Below, one piece after another: positions 44,573 to 54,277 of a DNA stretch of 64,000 nt. Position numbers and translations under genes: made by a program. The notes under the pieces are model-generated. The model did not search any database. It was given only the letters and a program-made list of their open reading frames with translations, and had not been told where the DNA came from. Source of the DNA: Legionella taurinensis. Its GTDB lineage: Bacteria > Pseudomonadota > Gammaproteobacteria > Legionellales > Legionellaceae. The stretch is from contig NZ_UGOZ01000001.1 in the NCBI RefSeq assembly GCF_900452865.1, positions 2,108,001-2,172,000 of the forward strand, given 5' to 3'. The number at the start of each line of letters is the position of its first letter. Position 1 is the stretch's first letter.

Positions 44573-47359
44573 TTGCGACGCCAGGTATTTTTCAAAAAAA
44601 TCCTGCGCCGGGATGGGTTTGCTGTAATAATACCCCTGATGAATGAAGCAACCCATCTGACAGAGCAAGTCGCCCTGCGGTTTTTCTTCAATCCCCTCCG
44701 CAATCAGTTTTAAGCCCAGGCTTTGCGCGAGGGTGATGATGGCCCGCACAATGCTGTAATTTTTCTGATTGGTGAGCAAATCGGCAATGAAGATTTGATC
44801 AATCTTCATGGCATCAATGGGCATTTTTTTAAGATAACTCATGGACGAATAGCCGGTACCGAAGTCATCGAGCGCCAATTTAAATCCCGCCGCCTTCAAC
44901 TCATTCATGATGGCAATGGATTGATGGAAATTATCGATCAAGGTACTTTCAGTGATTTCCAGTTCAATTTGAGCGGGGGTCAACCCGGACTCCTTCACGC
45001 AGTGCACAAGTAAATCGCACAGGTTATCCTGAGTAAACTGTCTGGCAGCCAGGTTAACGCCGATGGGAGGGACCACAATGCCCTGTTTCTGCCATTGTTT
45101 AATCTGCTGGCAGGCGGCCCGCATGACCCACTCGCCAATGACATTGATGCTATTTGTCTCCTCTGCCAATGCGATAAACACCCGGGGAGTCAACACGCCG
45201 CGCGTGGGGTGAAGCCAGCGCAGCAGCACTTCGGCACTGGCCAGTTTACCGCTTGCGGCATCGACCTGGGGTTGAAAATAGAGGACGAACTGATTTTCCT
45301 TGAGGGCCAGGTTTAAATCCTGAAGGATTTGATTGCGTTCAACCACCTGCTTTTCAAGCTCATCACTGAAGAAAACATAACGGTGTTTGCCGCCTTTCTT
45401 CGCCTGATACATGGACATGTCGGCGCATTTTAACAAATCATCCCCGGTAGTCTGCGTGGAGCGGATAACAATACCAATGCTTGCAGACCCAATAAACTCC
45501 TCCTCCCCTATTCTGAATGGTTTGTCCAGAGCTTCTAGCAGGTCTTCAGCCAGTTCAGTCGCTGTCCTTCTCGCCTGCTGAGGGGTCGGTAAATCCCCCA
45601 CCAGCACCGTGAATTCATCGCCGCCCAAACGGCTCAACAACCCTCTGTCCTGAATGCAGTTGGCCATGGTTTTTGCCACATGACTTAAAAACAGATCGCC
45701 CACACCATGCCCCAGCGAGTCATTGATGTCTTTAAAATTATCCAGATCAATAAACATCAACAGACAATAAACGCCTTCTTTCTCACTGCGCTTCAGCACC
45801 TCGCTTAATTGCTGGCGCAGCACCAGACGATTGGGTAATTGCGTCAAATCATCATAATGAGCCTGATGATACAATTTTTCCTGCCACTCATTCTGGGTAA
45901 AAGCCACCGACAGGCGATGAAAAATATCGTGCAGAGGCTGCGTGTCACAGTCATCGCGCCTTTTTTTATCACCAAAACCGAGGCAGACGATCGAGGCCAG
46001 CTGATCATTATGAATGATGGGAAAAAGAATGAAATGCGCTTGTTCCTCTTTAAACCAGGAAAGGAAGGAAGGCGTTTCGTCGTCAGGCAGGCTTAAGGTC
46101 AGTTCTGGTGAGTGGCTGTAACGCGCCAGTTCATCCGAGGTAGTGGGTACAAGTTCCTGCGGAGCGGGTACTGCGGTCTTGCTGTCGAAAAAAATCCGCA
46201 CTGATTTCCTGGTTTTACCCTTCACTAAACAAATTAACAACCAGTCATACTGTACCAGCTCATTTAAACGGCTGTGCAGAATAGCAACCACACGGCGCAC
46301 ACTCGCTTTGTTCACGATCGCCTGATCCAGCATTGACATAATCGACATGGTTTTAAACTGCTGGTTTAACTGACTGGACATGGAATTAAACGCCTCACCC
46401 AGCTCTTCAAATTCATCATTGCTTTTCATCACCGGCGCAGGAGTAAAGTCCTGTTTGGACAGGCGGCGGGTCGCATCCGTTAATTGTTCAAGCGGGATGA
46501 GGTAGCGTCTGATTTGTGACTGACTTAAAAACATGGTCAAAAGCAAGGCTAAAAGGGTGGTCGGCAGAAAAATTTCAAAAAATTTCGCCTGCGCGATGAA
46601 ACTTAATTTGGGTTGCGCAAGAACAATAGCCCAGGTTTTACCCTGCAGGCGGTAATCGAGAAAAAGGCTCCAGTAGGCCACGTAATAGGGTTGATTATTC
46701 AGCTCTTGCGACAAGGTGCGTGTGTGCGTTTTTTTAACCACCTGGTAGTTAACCGGCAAAGGCTTTTCGCTGTTGCTGAAAACCACCTGCCCCTCGCCAT
46801 CCACAATCCACAACAAGGCGTCGTCGTTGCTTAACGAGAGACTCCATAATTGACGCTCATCCGCCTGGGCTAATAACACATACGCGGCATTCGGCCGACA
46901 GACAAAATAGAGACCCTTCGCGGGCCCTGTTGCTGAAAAATAAAACAATTTGCAATCACCGGGATTTAACTTAACCGCTGGAAAAGCAATGGGCGCGGGA
47001 TTTTCAGTGAGAGGGATGATCTTACCCTCAGAGGTTTTAACGGATAAGGTGGTAAAGCCTGGGACCGCTTTCACCAGTTTATCCTTCTCGGTGACCATCT
47101 CGTCCTCGCTGAGATTGCCAAGGCGTTTCCCTAAGGAATCGACCTGATCGCCAAGCTCAAAGAGGGTGCCGGCCAACTCCATGCCAAGGCTTTTGACTTC
47201 CTTTCGTGCAGCCATTTCTTCATTGGCTTTAACCTGTTGGTTAAATTGGGTAATCTGAAAAATGGCTAAAATGACGATGGGGATTAAAGCAGAAATAACG
47301 AATAAAAAGAATATCCGTCTCGCGACCCTGCTCTGAAAGAAATGCCATTCCGTCTGCAT
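44552..47359 (-). CDS. Membrane-bound GGDEF/EAL c-di-GMP enzyme with HAMP
   Basis: 935 residues. TM1 about 15-37 ([20 protein letters not shown]), a periplasmic sensor of roughly 225 residues, TM2 about 262-284 ([17 protein letters not shown]), HAMP about 285-340 ([20 protein letters not shown]), a GAF-like region to about 480, GGDEF with an intact RLGGDEF near 579, and EAL with EVLLRW near 708 (the motif reads E-V-L), [16 protein letters not shown] and LIAEGIEE. Both active sites look largely intact, so it could make or degrade c-di-GMP. It is encoded 14 bases after a pseudopilin-like gene on the same strand. Confidence 0.93.
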   Translation of the reverse strand: MQTEWHFFQSRVARRIFFLFVISALIPIVILAIFQITQFNQQVKANEEMAARKEVKSLGMELAGTLFELGDQVDSLGKRLGNLSEDEMVTEKDKLVKAVPGFTTLSVKTSEGKIIPLTENPAPIAFPAVKLNPGDCKLFYFSATGPAKGLYFVCRPNAAYVLLAQADERQLWSLSLSNDDALLWIVDGEGQVVFSNSEKPLPVNYQVVKKTHTRTLSQELNNQPYYVAYWSLFLDYRLQGKTWAIVLAQPKLSFIAQAKFFEIFLPTTLLALLLTMFLSQSQIRRYLIPLEQLTDATRRLSKQDFTPAPVMKSNDEFEELGEAFNSMSSQLNQQFKTMSIMSMLDQAIVNKASVRRVVAILHSRLNELVQYDWLLICLVKGKTRKSVRIFFDSKTAVPAPQELVPTTSDELARYSHSPELTLSLPDDETPSFLSWFKEEQAHFILFPIIHNDQLASIVCLGFGDKKRRDDCDTQPLHDIFHRLSVAFTQNEWQEKLYHQAHYDDLTQLPNRLVLRQQLSEVLKRSEKEGVYCLLMFIDLDNFKDINDSLGHGVGDLFLSHVAKTMANCIQDRGLLSRLGGDEFTVLVGDLPTPQQARRTATELAEDLLEALDKPFRIGEEEFIGSASIGIVIRSTQTTGDDLLKCADMSMYQAKKGGKHRYVFFSDELEKQVVERNQILQDLNLALKENQFVLYFQPQVDAASGKLASAEVLLRWLHPTRGVLTPRVFIALAEETNSINVIGEWVMRAACQQIKQWQKQGIVVPPIGVNLAARQFTQDNLCDLLVHCVKESGLTPAQIELEITESTLIDNFHQSIAIMNELKAAGFKLALDDFGTGYSSMSYLKKMPIDAMKIDQIFIADLLTNQKNYSIVRAIITLAQSLGLKLIAEGIEEKPQGDLLCQMGCFIHQGYYYSKPIPAQDFFEKYLASQLTVLPH

Positions 47360-47373
47360 AGACTAATCCTTGC

Positions 47374-47880
47374 TTAATAATCAGCGGCAGGACCAATGTA
47401 GGCTCCGTTGTTCGCCCGCACCACATCATCCTGACTGGCTTTAGCCGTCAAGGGAGAGACCGAAGCGCCATCCTCACCGCTACTGTATAAATCATAGTCC
47501 GAATTAATCGGAACAAGATTTTTATCTTTTCTGGCCATCCCTTTTGCTGAAGGACCGCCGTTTAAAATGTTCAAATAACGATAAGGGTTTCCCCAGGGGT
47601 CTCTCATGCTGATGCCCAGGGTGGCAAGATCAGGGGGGTATTGGTTGTTTTCACCGTAGTATTTTTCGATCGCCATTTCAACCGTTTTGATGTCGGCTGT
47701 GGCTGTAGTCATGTTGACCCGCGTCACATAACGGAAGTAACCTGGAATAAAGATAACAGAAAGAACACCGACAATGCCGGCAGCCAGCATCAGCTCAAAC
47801 AGTGTATAGCCTTTTTCTTTTTTTAATTTCGGCCAGCCACATGATCGACCTCGTAGTAAACCGAGTTTTGTTTTTAGCAT
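47374..47880 (-). CDS. Type II secretion/type IV pilin-like major pseudopilin (GspG-like)
   Basis: 168 residues with a long 24-residue leader and a prepilin peptidase site KEKG|YTLFEL (Gly24, Glu at +5), then the hydrophobic helix MLAAGIVGVLSVIFIPGYF. The C-terminal part DPWGNPYRYLN and SDYDLYSSGEDG is the GspG calcium-site region. It stands alone here, not in a gsp operon, but beside a GGDEF/EAL gene; it may be a paralog of the main LspG. Start: first ATG of the frame; a shorter leader is possible as no further Met precedes the cleavage site. Confidence 0.85.
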   Translation of the reverse strand: MLKTKLGLLRGRSCGWPKLKKEKGYTLFELMLAAGIVGVLSVIFIPGYFRYVTRVNMTTATADIKTVEMAIEKYYGENNQYPPDLATLGISMRDPWGNPYRYLNILNGGPSAKGMARKDKNLVPINSDYDLYSSGEDGASVSPLTAKASQDDVVRANNGAYIGPAADY

Positions 47881-48020
47881 CCCATACCTTATTTAATGCT
47901 ATTACTTTAAACCGTTTTTGTGATTATTTTCTCCTCAACAAGTTTAATAATAGCACATTATTGGCCCTCTGACGGCTTCACTACCCCTATGACAAAAGAA
48001 CAAACGAGATGAAAATTAAT

Positions 48021-48049
48021 TTGTTTTACTGTGCTAAATTTAGCATAAT
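48021..48049 (+). promoter_or_regulatory. glsA promoter with a palindromic operator in the spacer
   Basis: TTGTTT (48021-48026), 17-base spacer, CATAAT (48044-48049). The spacer contains the perfect 14-bp palindrome TGCTAAA-TTTAGCA (48032-48045), overlapping the -10, where a dimeric repressor could sit. Confidence 0.5.
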
Positions 48050-48075
48050 GGCTGATTTTCGATCTCAAGGGTCTT

Positions 48076-49008
48076 ATGTCAACAAAATTGATTAATATCA
48101 AGGTCTTGGAAGAACTGGTTCATCAGGCGGAATTGAATCAGGAAGGAAAAACAGCGGATTACATTCCCGAGCTTGCCAATGTGAACCAGGATTTGACCGC
48201 GATTGCCGTGCATCCTCTGGGAGAAAGTCCGTTGTCTTACAGCAATCACCCGCTGCAACCGGTAACCCTGCAAAGTACCGGTAAAATGGTGCCTTTAATC
48301 GGTCTGCTGGAAGAGTTTGGCTTTGAACAGGTGTTTGAATGGGTGAAAGTCGAACCCTCAGGTGATGATTTCGCCTCCATTACCCGCCTTGAGCAATTTG
48401 GCCCCAAACCTTCAAACCCTATGCTCAATGCCGGTGCCATTACCCTGTGTTCGCGTATTCCCGGTACGGGCGAGCAGCAGTTTGCCTGGCTTGAACACTG
48501 GATACAAAAACTCTTTAATCAACGATTAACGATGAATGCCCTGGTCTTTGCCTCGGAAAAACGCACCGGCAATCGCAACCGCTCCCTGGCGTATCTCTTA
48601 AAAAGCCGCAACAATCTAGGGACTGACGTGATTGAAACCCTCGATTTGTATTTCGCCTTGTGTTCTTATGAAGTGATGCTTGAACAAATGCTGTTTTTAC
48701 CCACGGTACTGGCTAATGGGGGGCGAAACCCAGAAACGGGTGAGCAGATCATTTCCCTGGAAACCTGCAAAATCACGCTGGCCATTATGGCCACCTGCGG
48801 CCTTTACGATGAAACCGGCACGCACATGGTGCGCACCGGCATGCCGGCGAAAAGCGGCGTTTCCGGTTACACCATTGCCACCGTGCCTGGAAAAGCGGGC
48901 ATTGCCGTTTTAAGTCCCCGTGTCAATCCGAAAGGCAACAGCATTCGCGGGGAAATCATGCTGGAAGGGTTGTCCAAAGCCATGAACTGGCACTTTGCCA
49001 TTCCTTAG
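48076..49008 (+). CDS. glsA: Glutaminase A
   Basis: A 310-residue serine-dependent glutaminase of the beta-lactamase-like fold, converting glutamine to glutamate and ammonia. The nucleophile motif QSTGK gives Ser67 and Lys70. EQFGPKPSNPMLNAGAITLC, MTAT-like CGLYDETGTHMVRTGMPAKS and GKAGIAVLSPRVNPKGNSIR are conserved signatures. Length equals the family norm. Roles in acid resistance are known in E. coli; not shown here. It has its own promoter with an operator-like palindrome. Confidence 0.96.
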   Translation: MSTKLINIKVLEELVHQAELNQEGKTADYIPELANVNQDLTAIAVHPLGESPLSYSNHPLQPVTLQSTGKMVPLIGLLEEFGFEQVFEWVKVEPSGDDFASITRLEQFGPKPSNPMLNAGAITLCSRIPGTGEQQFAWLEHWIQKLFNQRLTMNALVFASEKRTGNRNRSLAYLLKSRNNLGTDVIETLDLYFALCSYEVMLEQMLFLPTVLANGGRNPETGEQIISLETCKITLAIMATCGLYDETGTHMVRTGMPAKSGVSGYTIATVPGKAGIAVLSPRVNPKGNSIRGEIMLEGLSKAMNWHFAIP

Positions 49009-49013
49009 CCCTA

Positions 49014-49030
49014 CGCGCGGTGCCCGCGCG
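49014..49030. terminator. Hairpin between glsA and the convergent adhesin gene
   Basis: CGCGCGG-TGC-CCGCGCG, a perfect 7-bp GC stem in a 23-base gap between convergent stops. No T-run. Confidence 0.55.
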
Positions 49031-49031
49031 A

Positions 49032-52000
49032 TTATCCCCCTTCCGTCACATTCACCTGCGGCAATTCCTGCGTTGGGCTGACAATGTGAACGTAGGCTTC
49101 CTGCGTAGCCGCTGCATTGGTCAGCTTGAATAACTGCTCCCCAGGTGCGGGGGCAGTCAACAAATTGGAGACATCCTCAACATCCGCGCTGTGCAGGTTG
49201 ATCGTATCCGCCGCTGCCCCACCATCGGCCTTGATTTGCAGAACAGAAACCTGAGTGCCATTATTCAACTCCAGATTGAGTTCACTGCCAGACGAGAGCG
49301 CCAGCACGGAATCCAGCGTTAAGCTTAAGGTATTTTGACCATGACCGGTCATATCCACCTTTTCCCAGCCTGAATCAAAATGACCCGTGATTTCCTGGGC
49401 GGTTAGATTCATGCCGTTCTGATTCAACTGCACCGTGTCTATGCCGTGATTGCCATTGACCTTGCCCAAACCGTCCATGTTGTCGGGAATCAATACCACG
49501 TCATTGCCAGCACCAAAATCAAAATGGCCCTGGGCGTTAAAATCAATGAGATTGATGGGCAACGTATCGTTGATCTGCACGCCGAATTGCGTGACCGAGG
49601 TATCCACCAGCCCGGTGTCATCGGTCACTGACACCTGCACATGCCTGACCACCCCTTCGCTGGCTTCACTGGCTACCGGCGTGAAGGTTAAGGTTTTGAG
49701 CATGAGCTCATAAGCGCCAACCGGGACGAGCTGACCTGGGTTTAAGGCAGTAAACACATAGGCATAATTATTCCCCGTGCCAAAATCCTGAAATTGCAGC
49801 ACGTAATTCTCGCCGCCATAATTAATGGCGACCTGCCCCAGCCCCATGTTAAAAACAACGTCTGCGGTGGAGACGAGATTAATGGCGTCGCCGGCAATAA
49901 AGTCACTGCTGCTGACCACGGCCTTGGTTAAAAATGGACTATCCGGATCGCTGACTGATTCCACAATCGCAGCACTGCCAGTGGTCAGGTTTTGAATGTT
50001 GGCTCCCAGGTCGACACTGAAAATGATGTCGTTGTAATCCCTGTCGCCGCCATTTTGTAAATCTTCAAAACCGACAATGAGCAAACCGCTGTAAGCCAGA
50101 AGCGCCGGATCCTGCTGATCAAAGGTCACACCGCTTAAGGCATGCCCAGCAGGAAATGAGGCGGCATCGGTATTTAAGCTTTTGTCGTGACTGAAATAGA
50201 CATTACCAATGAGTTCCGTATTGCCCACTTTCACCCGTCCATTGTCAATGGAAACAAGGTTGTTCAAGTTGTCGATGGAAGTTATGCCCTGGCTTGTGAC
50301 TAACGATTTAATCGTCACAGCATTGACATTGTTCACGCCGTTTCTATCCAGATCAGCCCCGTCCTCAATGAGGAAAAACCCAATGCCCTGCCCGGCTGGA
50401 ATCGTTGGGATATTGAACGTGTCAGATTGGTTTAAGCCAAAAGCATTGAAGGTATTTTCAATTAAATTCGTACCGCCAACCCCGGAAGTCACCACGGCGG
50501 AGGCATCAAGCCAGATGAGGCCCGCGGAATTGGCGATGATATTTCCGGCAGCATCGTAGAGGTAATATCCCACCATGTTCTGATGGCCTGCGCCTTCAGA
50601 AACGAATTTGACTTGCACCGGGGTGGGTATTTCAATGAAAGTATTGGTTAAATCCACACCATTGACCGGCACGCTGACCACCTGCCCTTCACGGCCTAAA
50701 GCCTGCAGTAATAAATACTCTGCCACTTCGGCATCACCATAAGGCTGCTGCCCCTGTTCCGTGCGGGTAAACTCGATGGTTTTGCTCAGCAGGGTAATTT
50801 CGGGCGGCTCGACATTGTCAATTTTAATGGTTAACAAGGCATTGTCCTGGTCGCCATCGGCATCCTGAATGGTATAGCCTACCTGGACTTGCTCATCCTG
50901 ATTCACGTTGGCGGCAATGTAGGTGTAGTCGCCTGTGGCAAAATTAAAGGTTAATTCCCCGCCCAGCGCGTCAAACACCGTCAACTCATTATTGACTACA
51001 CCGGGATCATCAAAATGATAGGTTTGATTGTCGAGCGTAATGGACACGATGCGATGATCATGCGGGCCATCCCCGCCAAAGGCATCATTTTGCAGCACAT
51101 TGCCGTTGACGGCATTGTTTAATTGCTGTTGCAGTGTCGCATCCAGATCACTGGGGTCAAGTACCTGAATAATCTCATCGCCGCTGTTACCCACGGCCGC
51201 GAGGGGCCCTGGATTAAACTGGCCAATGCCGACCGGAATCACGTTGATGTCGTTGCTGTCGACAAACGGCTGCCAGCTTGCCGGTGCGCCGGCAGTGACG
51301 GGATTCGGAACACCGTCAGAGAGAAAATACACCACATGCTGGTAATCGGCGATGGGAGAGGTCACCGCAATGTCGGATTCCAGCAGGCCGCGGGTGATAT
51401 TCAGCGCGTCATTGTATTCTGTGCCTGATCCCGGTATGGGGTTTTCACTGACTTCAAGACCGCTGATAAAGTCCAGCGCGTCGTTGAGTTCGCCGTTTAG
51501 AATATCAAATTTTTCAGTGGCAAACGCACCTGAATTACCGTTACCTGAAGCGAAGGGCACGATGGTAATAATGACCGCGCCGTTGTAATCCGCGTATTGA
51601 TTAGTCAAATTAATCAAGGCTTCCCGGGCCAGGGCCAATCGGGTTGTGGGCCCCTCGTCGGTGATGATGCGATCGCCCATACTGCCTGAAACATCGACGA
51701 CGTAGTAAATGTTTAAATTGGCAACCGGCTCTGTGACAGGGGCGCAGTCATTGACGGCAATGGGCAAATCGTCCTGCACATTGACACCGAAACGACCATC
51801 CAGAGACACGGTGTCGCCATCGCCGTCCACGGCGTTGATCACCGCGCCCAGGTTAATGGCCAAGGATTGAGTGTCATCATCGGTGGCGACTGGCGGAGAG
51901 GGATGATCAAGCGGTCCAAACAGAGTAAACGTGTAGCTGCCTGTCGACTGGTCTAAGGTAAAATCAAAAATAACCGCTCCGCCCTGATCCTGCGCCACAA

Positions 52001-54197
52001 TGCTTGCTGCCGCCCCATTCTGGAGAGACACATAACTGAGGGGCTCACCCTGGGAAGTTAATCCCATTGCCTCAAGCACCGCGGCAGCATCCGTTCTCAA
52101 CTCAAACCCGCTCGACTGATCAGCGCCAAAATCCACAAGAGTCTCCAGAGAGCCGCTTATTGTATGGGTTTGCACCGGATCAGCATTGCCATCGGGCAAG
52201 GCATCCTCATTAACCACCTGGGCAGAGTCCGTCTGAAGGGTCAAACGAGGACCATCGTCATCAATGGCGAAAAATCCCTGGCTGACATCCACGCTGTTTT
52301 GCGCCTGATCACCATCGGCATCGGTGACGGTGGCCACCACGGCCAGACTGCCCATGGCGGCATGAAGGGTCGAGACATCGTCGGGATTATGGGTATCGGC
52401 ATGCCAGACATTGATGTGCTGCGTGAACGTGACCACGCCGCTCTGACTGTCGATGGCAATGGTGAAATAAATGTCACTATTGATCCTGCCTTCCACAGTA
52501 TTGGCATCACGCTGTTCCAGACGAATTTCTTCGCCCCTGCCATCCGGTTGGGACGGATCCACCGAATACAGTCCGGAGCCCGTGCCAGCAGCAGCATTGA
52601 CATCCAAAGAATAATTAACCTGACCTAAGCCATCCTCGCCCGGATGAATATCGAAAATCGGACTGTAATCCGCAGAAGCCGAGGCGGATACCGCAAGCTG
52701 GGTTTCATCGACGTTCAATCGCGGCGCTTCCAGTACGGCATCAATGGTAATGGCAGGACCATCGTCATTGATGGAAAAAATACCGTTACCAAGGCCGATG
52801 ATGTCGCTGACTGAATCGCCGTCGCCATCGATGGCGGTGGCTCTGATAAATAAATCGTTGACCTGTTCCGTGATTAAACTGGATAAATCATTGGCATCGG
52901 ACGCATCGCCATGCCAGACGGATAACTGTTGTGTGAACGTCACAACGCCCGTGGCAGCATCCACACGAATAGTGAAATACTCCAATCCGTTGGCCATGCC
53001 CCGAATGACCCCTTGATCATCCACCAGTTGAATTTCAATGCCTTTGCCCGTTGCTGCGGTCGCATCTATGGTGTGCAGGCCTGAACCCGTCTGGTTGCTC
53101 TCAAGGCCCAGTGAATAAACAAGATGGCCAGGATGAGCCGCTGTGTTGTCCATGCCAAAATCAAAATGATTGGCAAAGGCGAAAGCAAAATCGGCCGTAT
53201 CCACAGCGCCCTGCGCCGGAATAAAGCTTTCATCGACATTGAGCCTTATGATTTCCTGTTCACCGCTGCCCACAATTCGCGGACCATCATCAAAAATAGT
53301 GACCGTGAAATCGCAACTGGCGCGAGCACCATCCCCTTCACGGGTAGCCGTCATGATGATCGGAACGGTAATAAAGTCATTGGCATCATTGGGGTTGGCA
53401 TGTTGTACCGGCGTAAGCTGCTTGAATTCAAGTGTAATACCCACCCCCCCAGCTGGAGGATGTACGATGATGGCCCAGGTGCCGTCTGCGGCAGTCAGGG
53501 TATCGGTTTGCGCATTCCAGACGGCTGAATGGCCATCGGCGGCATCCAGACGCACCTCGCTTATCTCGCTGCTGGGCGTATTGGACTGCCAGCCCTGCAC
53601 GACGGTCTGTAACCCAGCCGTTTCATCCACGACCACCGGATCGGCATTCACTTCGAAAGGAGGCGGTAATTCACCGCCCGACGGTAATCCAGGGACTCCC
53701 ACCTCGTTTAATAAACTGTCGGCATCAAACAGGCTGACGTAATCTTCCCTGCCCTGGCTGTCAAAGCTGACGCCAATGGTGGGGTAGCCGGCAGTAACGG
53801 CGCCTAAACCGTACATGGGATCAAGAATAAAAAAATTCCCCCCTTCGCCGAGAAGCTCCTGCCCCGCAGCGGTTTCTGCCAATGCCTCAAGAATAAAGGT
53901 CGGATCAATCCCTTTCGCCAATGCTTCGTCAATGATGTCGCCAATTAAGGATTCGGGGGTCGACGGTTTGAGTAACGGGGAAATGCCGTCAATGTGCAGC
54001 GGCTGGTTTAGCGACAAGGCAGTGGGAAAATCCTCCGTCAGCAGATGGATGTAGGCGTTACCGCTTAGGAGGACCAGGGTATCTCCGTCATGAAGCGGAG
54101 TACCCAGCCTGACCATTTCATTGTGTCCATTACCAGAATTTTTAATCAGAATGCCTTCGAGTCCCTGAACCACTCCGGATGCAGTCTGTACAGCCAT
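49032..54197 (-). CDS. LapA-type type-I-secreted surface adhesin with VWA and DUF4114-like domains
   Basis: 1721 residues, no Sec signal, very acidic and Ca-binding in style. The N-terminal retention module (1 to about 115) ends with TAAG at 109-112, the Ala-Ala site cut by LapG in LapA adhesins. About residues 195-800 hold repeats of roughly 165 residues of DUF5801 type (LNVDET, VYFTI-like FTIAIDSQSGVVTFTQ, INVWHAD, FAIDDDGPRL). A von Willebrand A domain starts near 826 with a MIDAS motif D-V-S-G-S-M. A DUF4114-like segment (GFEDLQNGGDRDYNDIIFSV) lies near 1380, and the C-terminus has an RTX-like GNDVVLIPDN and a type I secretion tail. lapD, lapG and a TolC homolog are directly upstream on the same strand. 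At 1721 residues it is far smaller than Pseudomonas LapA. The type I ABC transporter genes are not in this window. Confidence 0.85.
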   Translation of the reverse strand: MAVQTASGVVQGLEGILIKNSGNGHNEMVRLGTPLHDGDTLVLLSGNAYIHLLTEDFPTALSLNQPLHIDGISPLLKPSTPESLIGDIIDEALAKGIDPTFILEALAETAAGQELLGEGGNFFILDPMYGLGAVTAGYPTIGVSFDSQGREDYVSLFDADSLLNEVGVPGLPSGGELPPPFEVNADPVVVDETAGLQTVVQGWQSNTPSSEISEVRLDAADGHSAVWNAQTDTLTAADGTWAIIVHPPAGGVGITLEFKQLTPVQHANPNDANDFITVPIIMTATREGDGARASCDFTVTIFDDGPRIVGSGEQEIIRLNVDESFIPAQGAVDTADFAFAFANHFDFGMDNTAAHPGHLVYSLGLESNQTGSGLHTIDATAATGKGIEIQLVDDQGVIRGMANGLEYFTIRVDAATGVVTFTQQLSVWHGDASDANDLSSLITEQVNDLFIRATAIDGDGDSVSDIIGLGNGIFSINDDGPAITIDAVLEAPRLNVDETQLAVSASASADYSPIFDIHPGEDGLGQVNYSLDVNAAAGTGSGLYSVDPSQPDGRGEEIRLEQRDANTVEGRINSDIYFTIAIDSQSGVVTFTQHINVWHADTHNPDDVSTLHAAMGSLAVVATVTDADGDQAQNSVDVSQGFFAIDDDGPRLTLQTDSAQVVNEDALPDGNADPVQTHTISGSLETLVDFGADQSSGFELRTDAAAVLEAMGLTSQGEPLSYVSLQNGAAASIVAQDQGGAVIFDFTLDQSTGSYTFTLFGPLDHPSPPVATDDDTQSLAINLGAVINAVDGDGDTVSLDGRFGVNVQDDLPIAVNDCAPVTEPVANLNIYYVVDVSGSMGDRIITDEGPTTRLALAREALINLTNQYADYNGAVIITIVPFASGNGNSGAFATEKFDILNGELNDALDFISGLEVSENPIPGSGTEYNDALNITRGLLESDIAVTSPIADYQHVVYFLSDGVPNPVTAGAPASWQPFVDSNDINVIPVGIGQFNPGPLAAVGNSGDEIIQVLDPSDLDATLQQQLNNAVNGNVLQNDAFGGDGPHDHRIVSITLDNQTYHFDDPGVVNNELTVFDALGGELTFNFATGDYTYIAANVNQDEQVQVGYTIQDADGDQDNALLTIKIDNVEPPEITLLSKTIEFTRTEQGQQPYGDAEVAEYLLLQALGREGQVVSVPVNGVDLTNTFIEIPTPVQVKFVSEGAGHQNMVGYYLYDAAGNIIANSAGLIWLDASAVVTSGVGGTNLIENTFNAFGLNQSDTFNIPTIPAGQGIGFFLIEDGADLDRNGVNNVNAVTIKSLVTSQGITSIDNLNNLVSIDNGRVKVGNTELIGNVYFSHDKSLNTDAASFPAGHALSGVTFDQQDPALLAYSGLLIVGFEDLQNGGDRDYNDIIFSVDLGANIQNLTTGSAAIVESVSDPDSPFLTKAVVSSSDFIAGDAINLVSTADVVFNMGLGQVAINYGGENYVLQFQDFGTGNNYAYVFTALNPGQLVPVGAYELMLKTLTFTPVASEASEGVVRHVQVSVTDDTGLVDTSVTQFGVQINDTLPINLIDFNAQGHFDFGAGNDVVLIPDNMDGLGKVNGNHGIDTVQLNQNGMNLTAQEITGHFDSGWEKVDMTGHGQNTLSLTLDSVLALSSGSELNLELNNGTQVSVLQIKADGGAAADTINLHSADVEDVSNLLTAPAPGEQLFKLTNAAATQEAYVHIVSPTQELPQVNVTEGG

Positions 54198-54277
54198 GGG
54201 TGATAAACCTTAAAAAAGCAGCAGTTACTTTATTACTATAGTCTATCCACAGGCCATTTGGTCATTTATTAACCATG

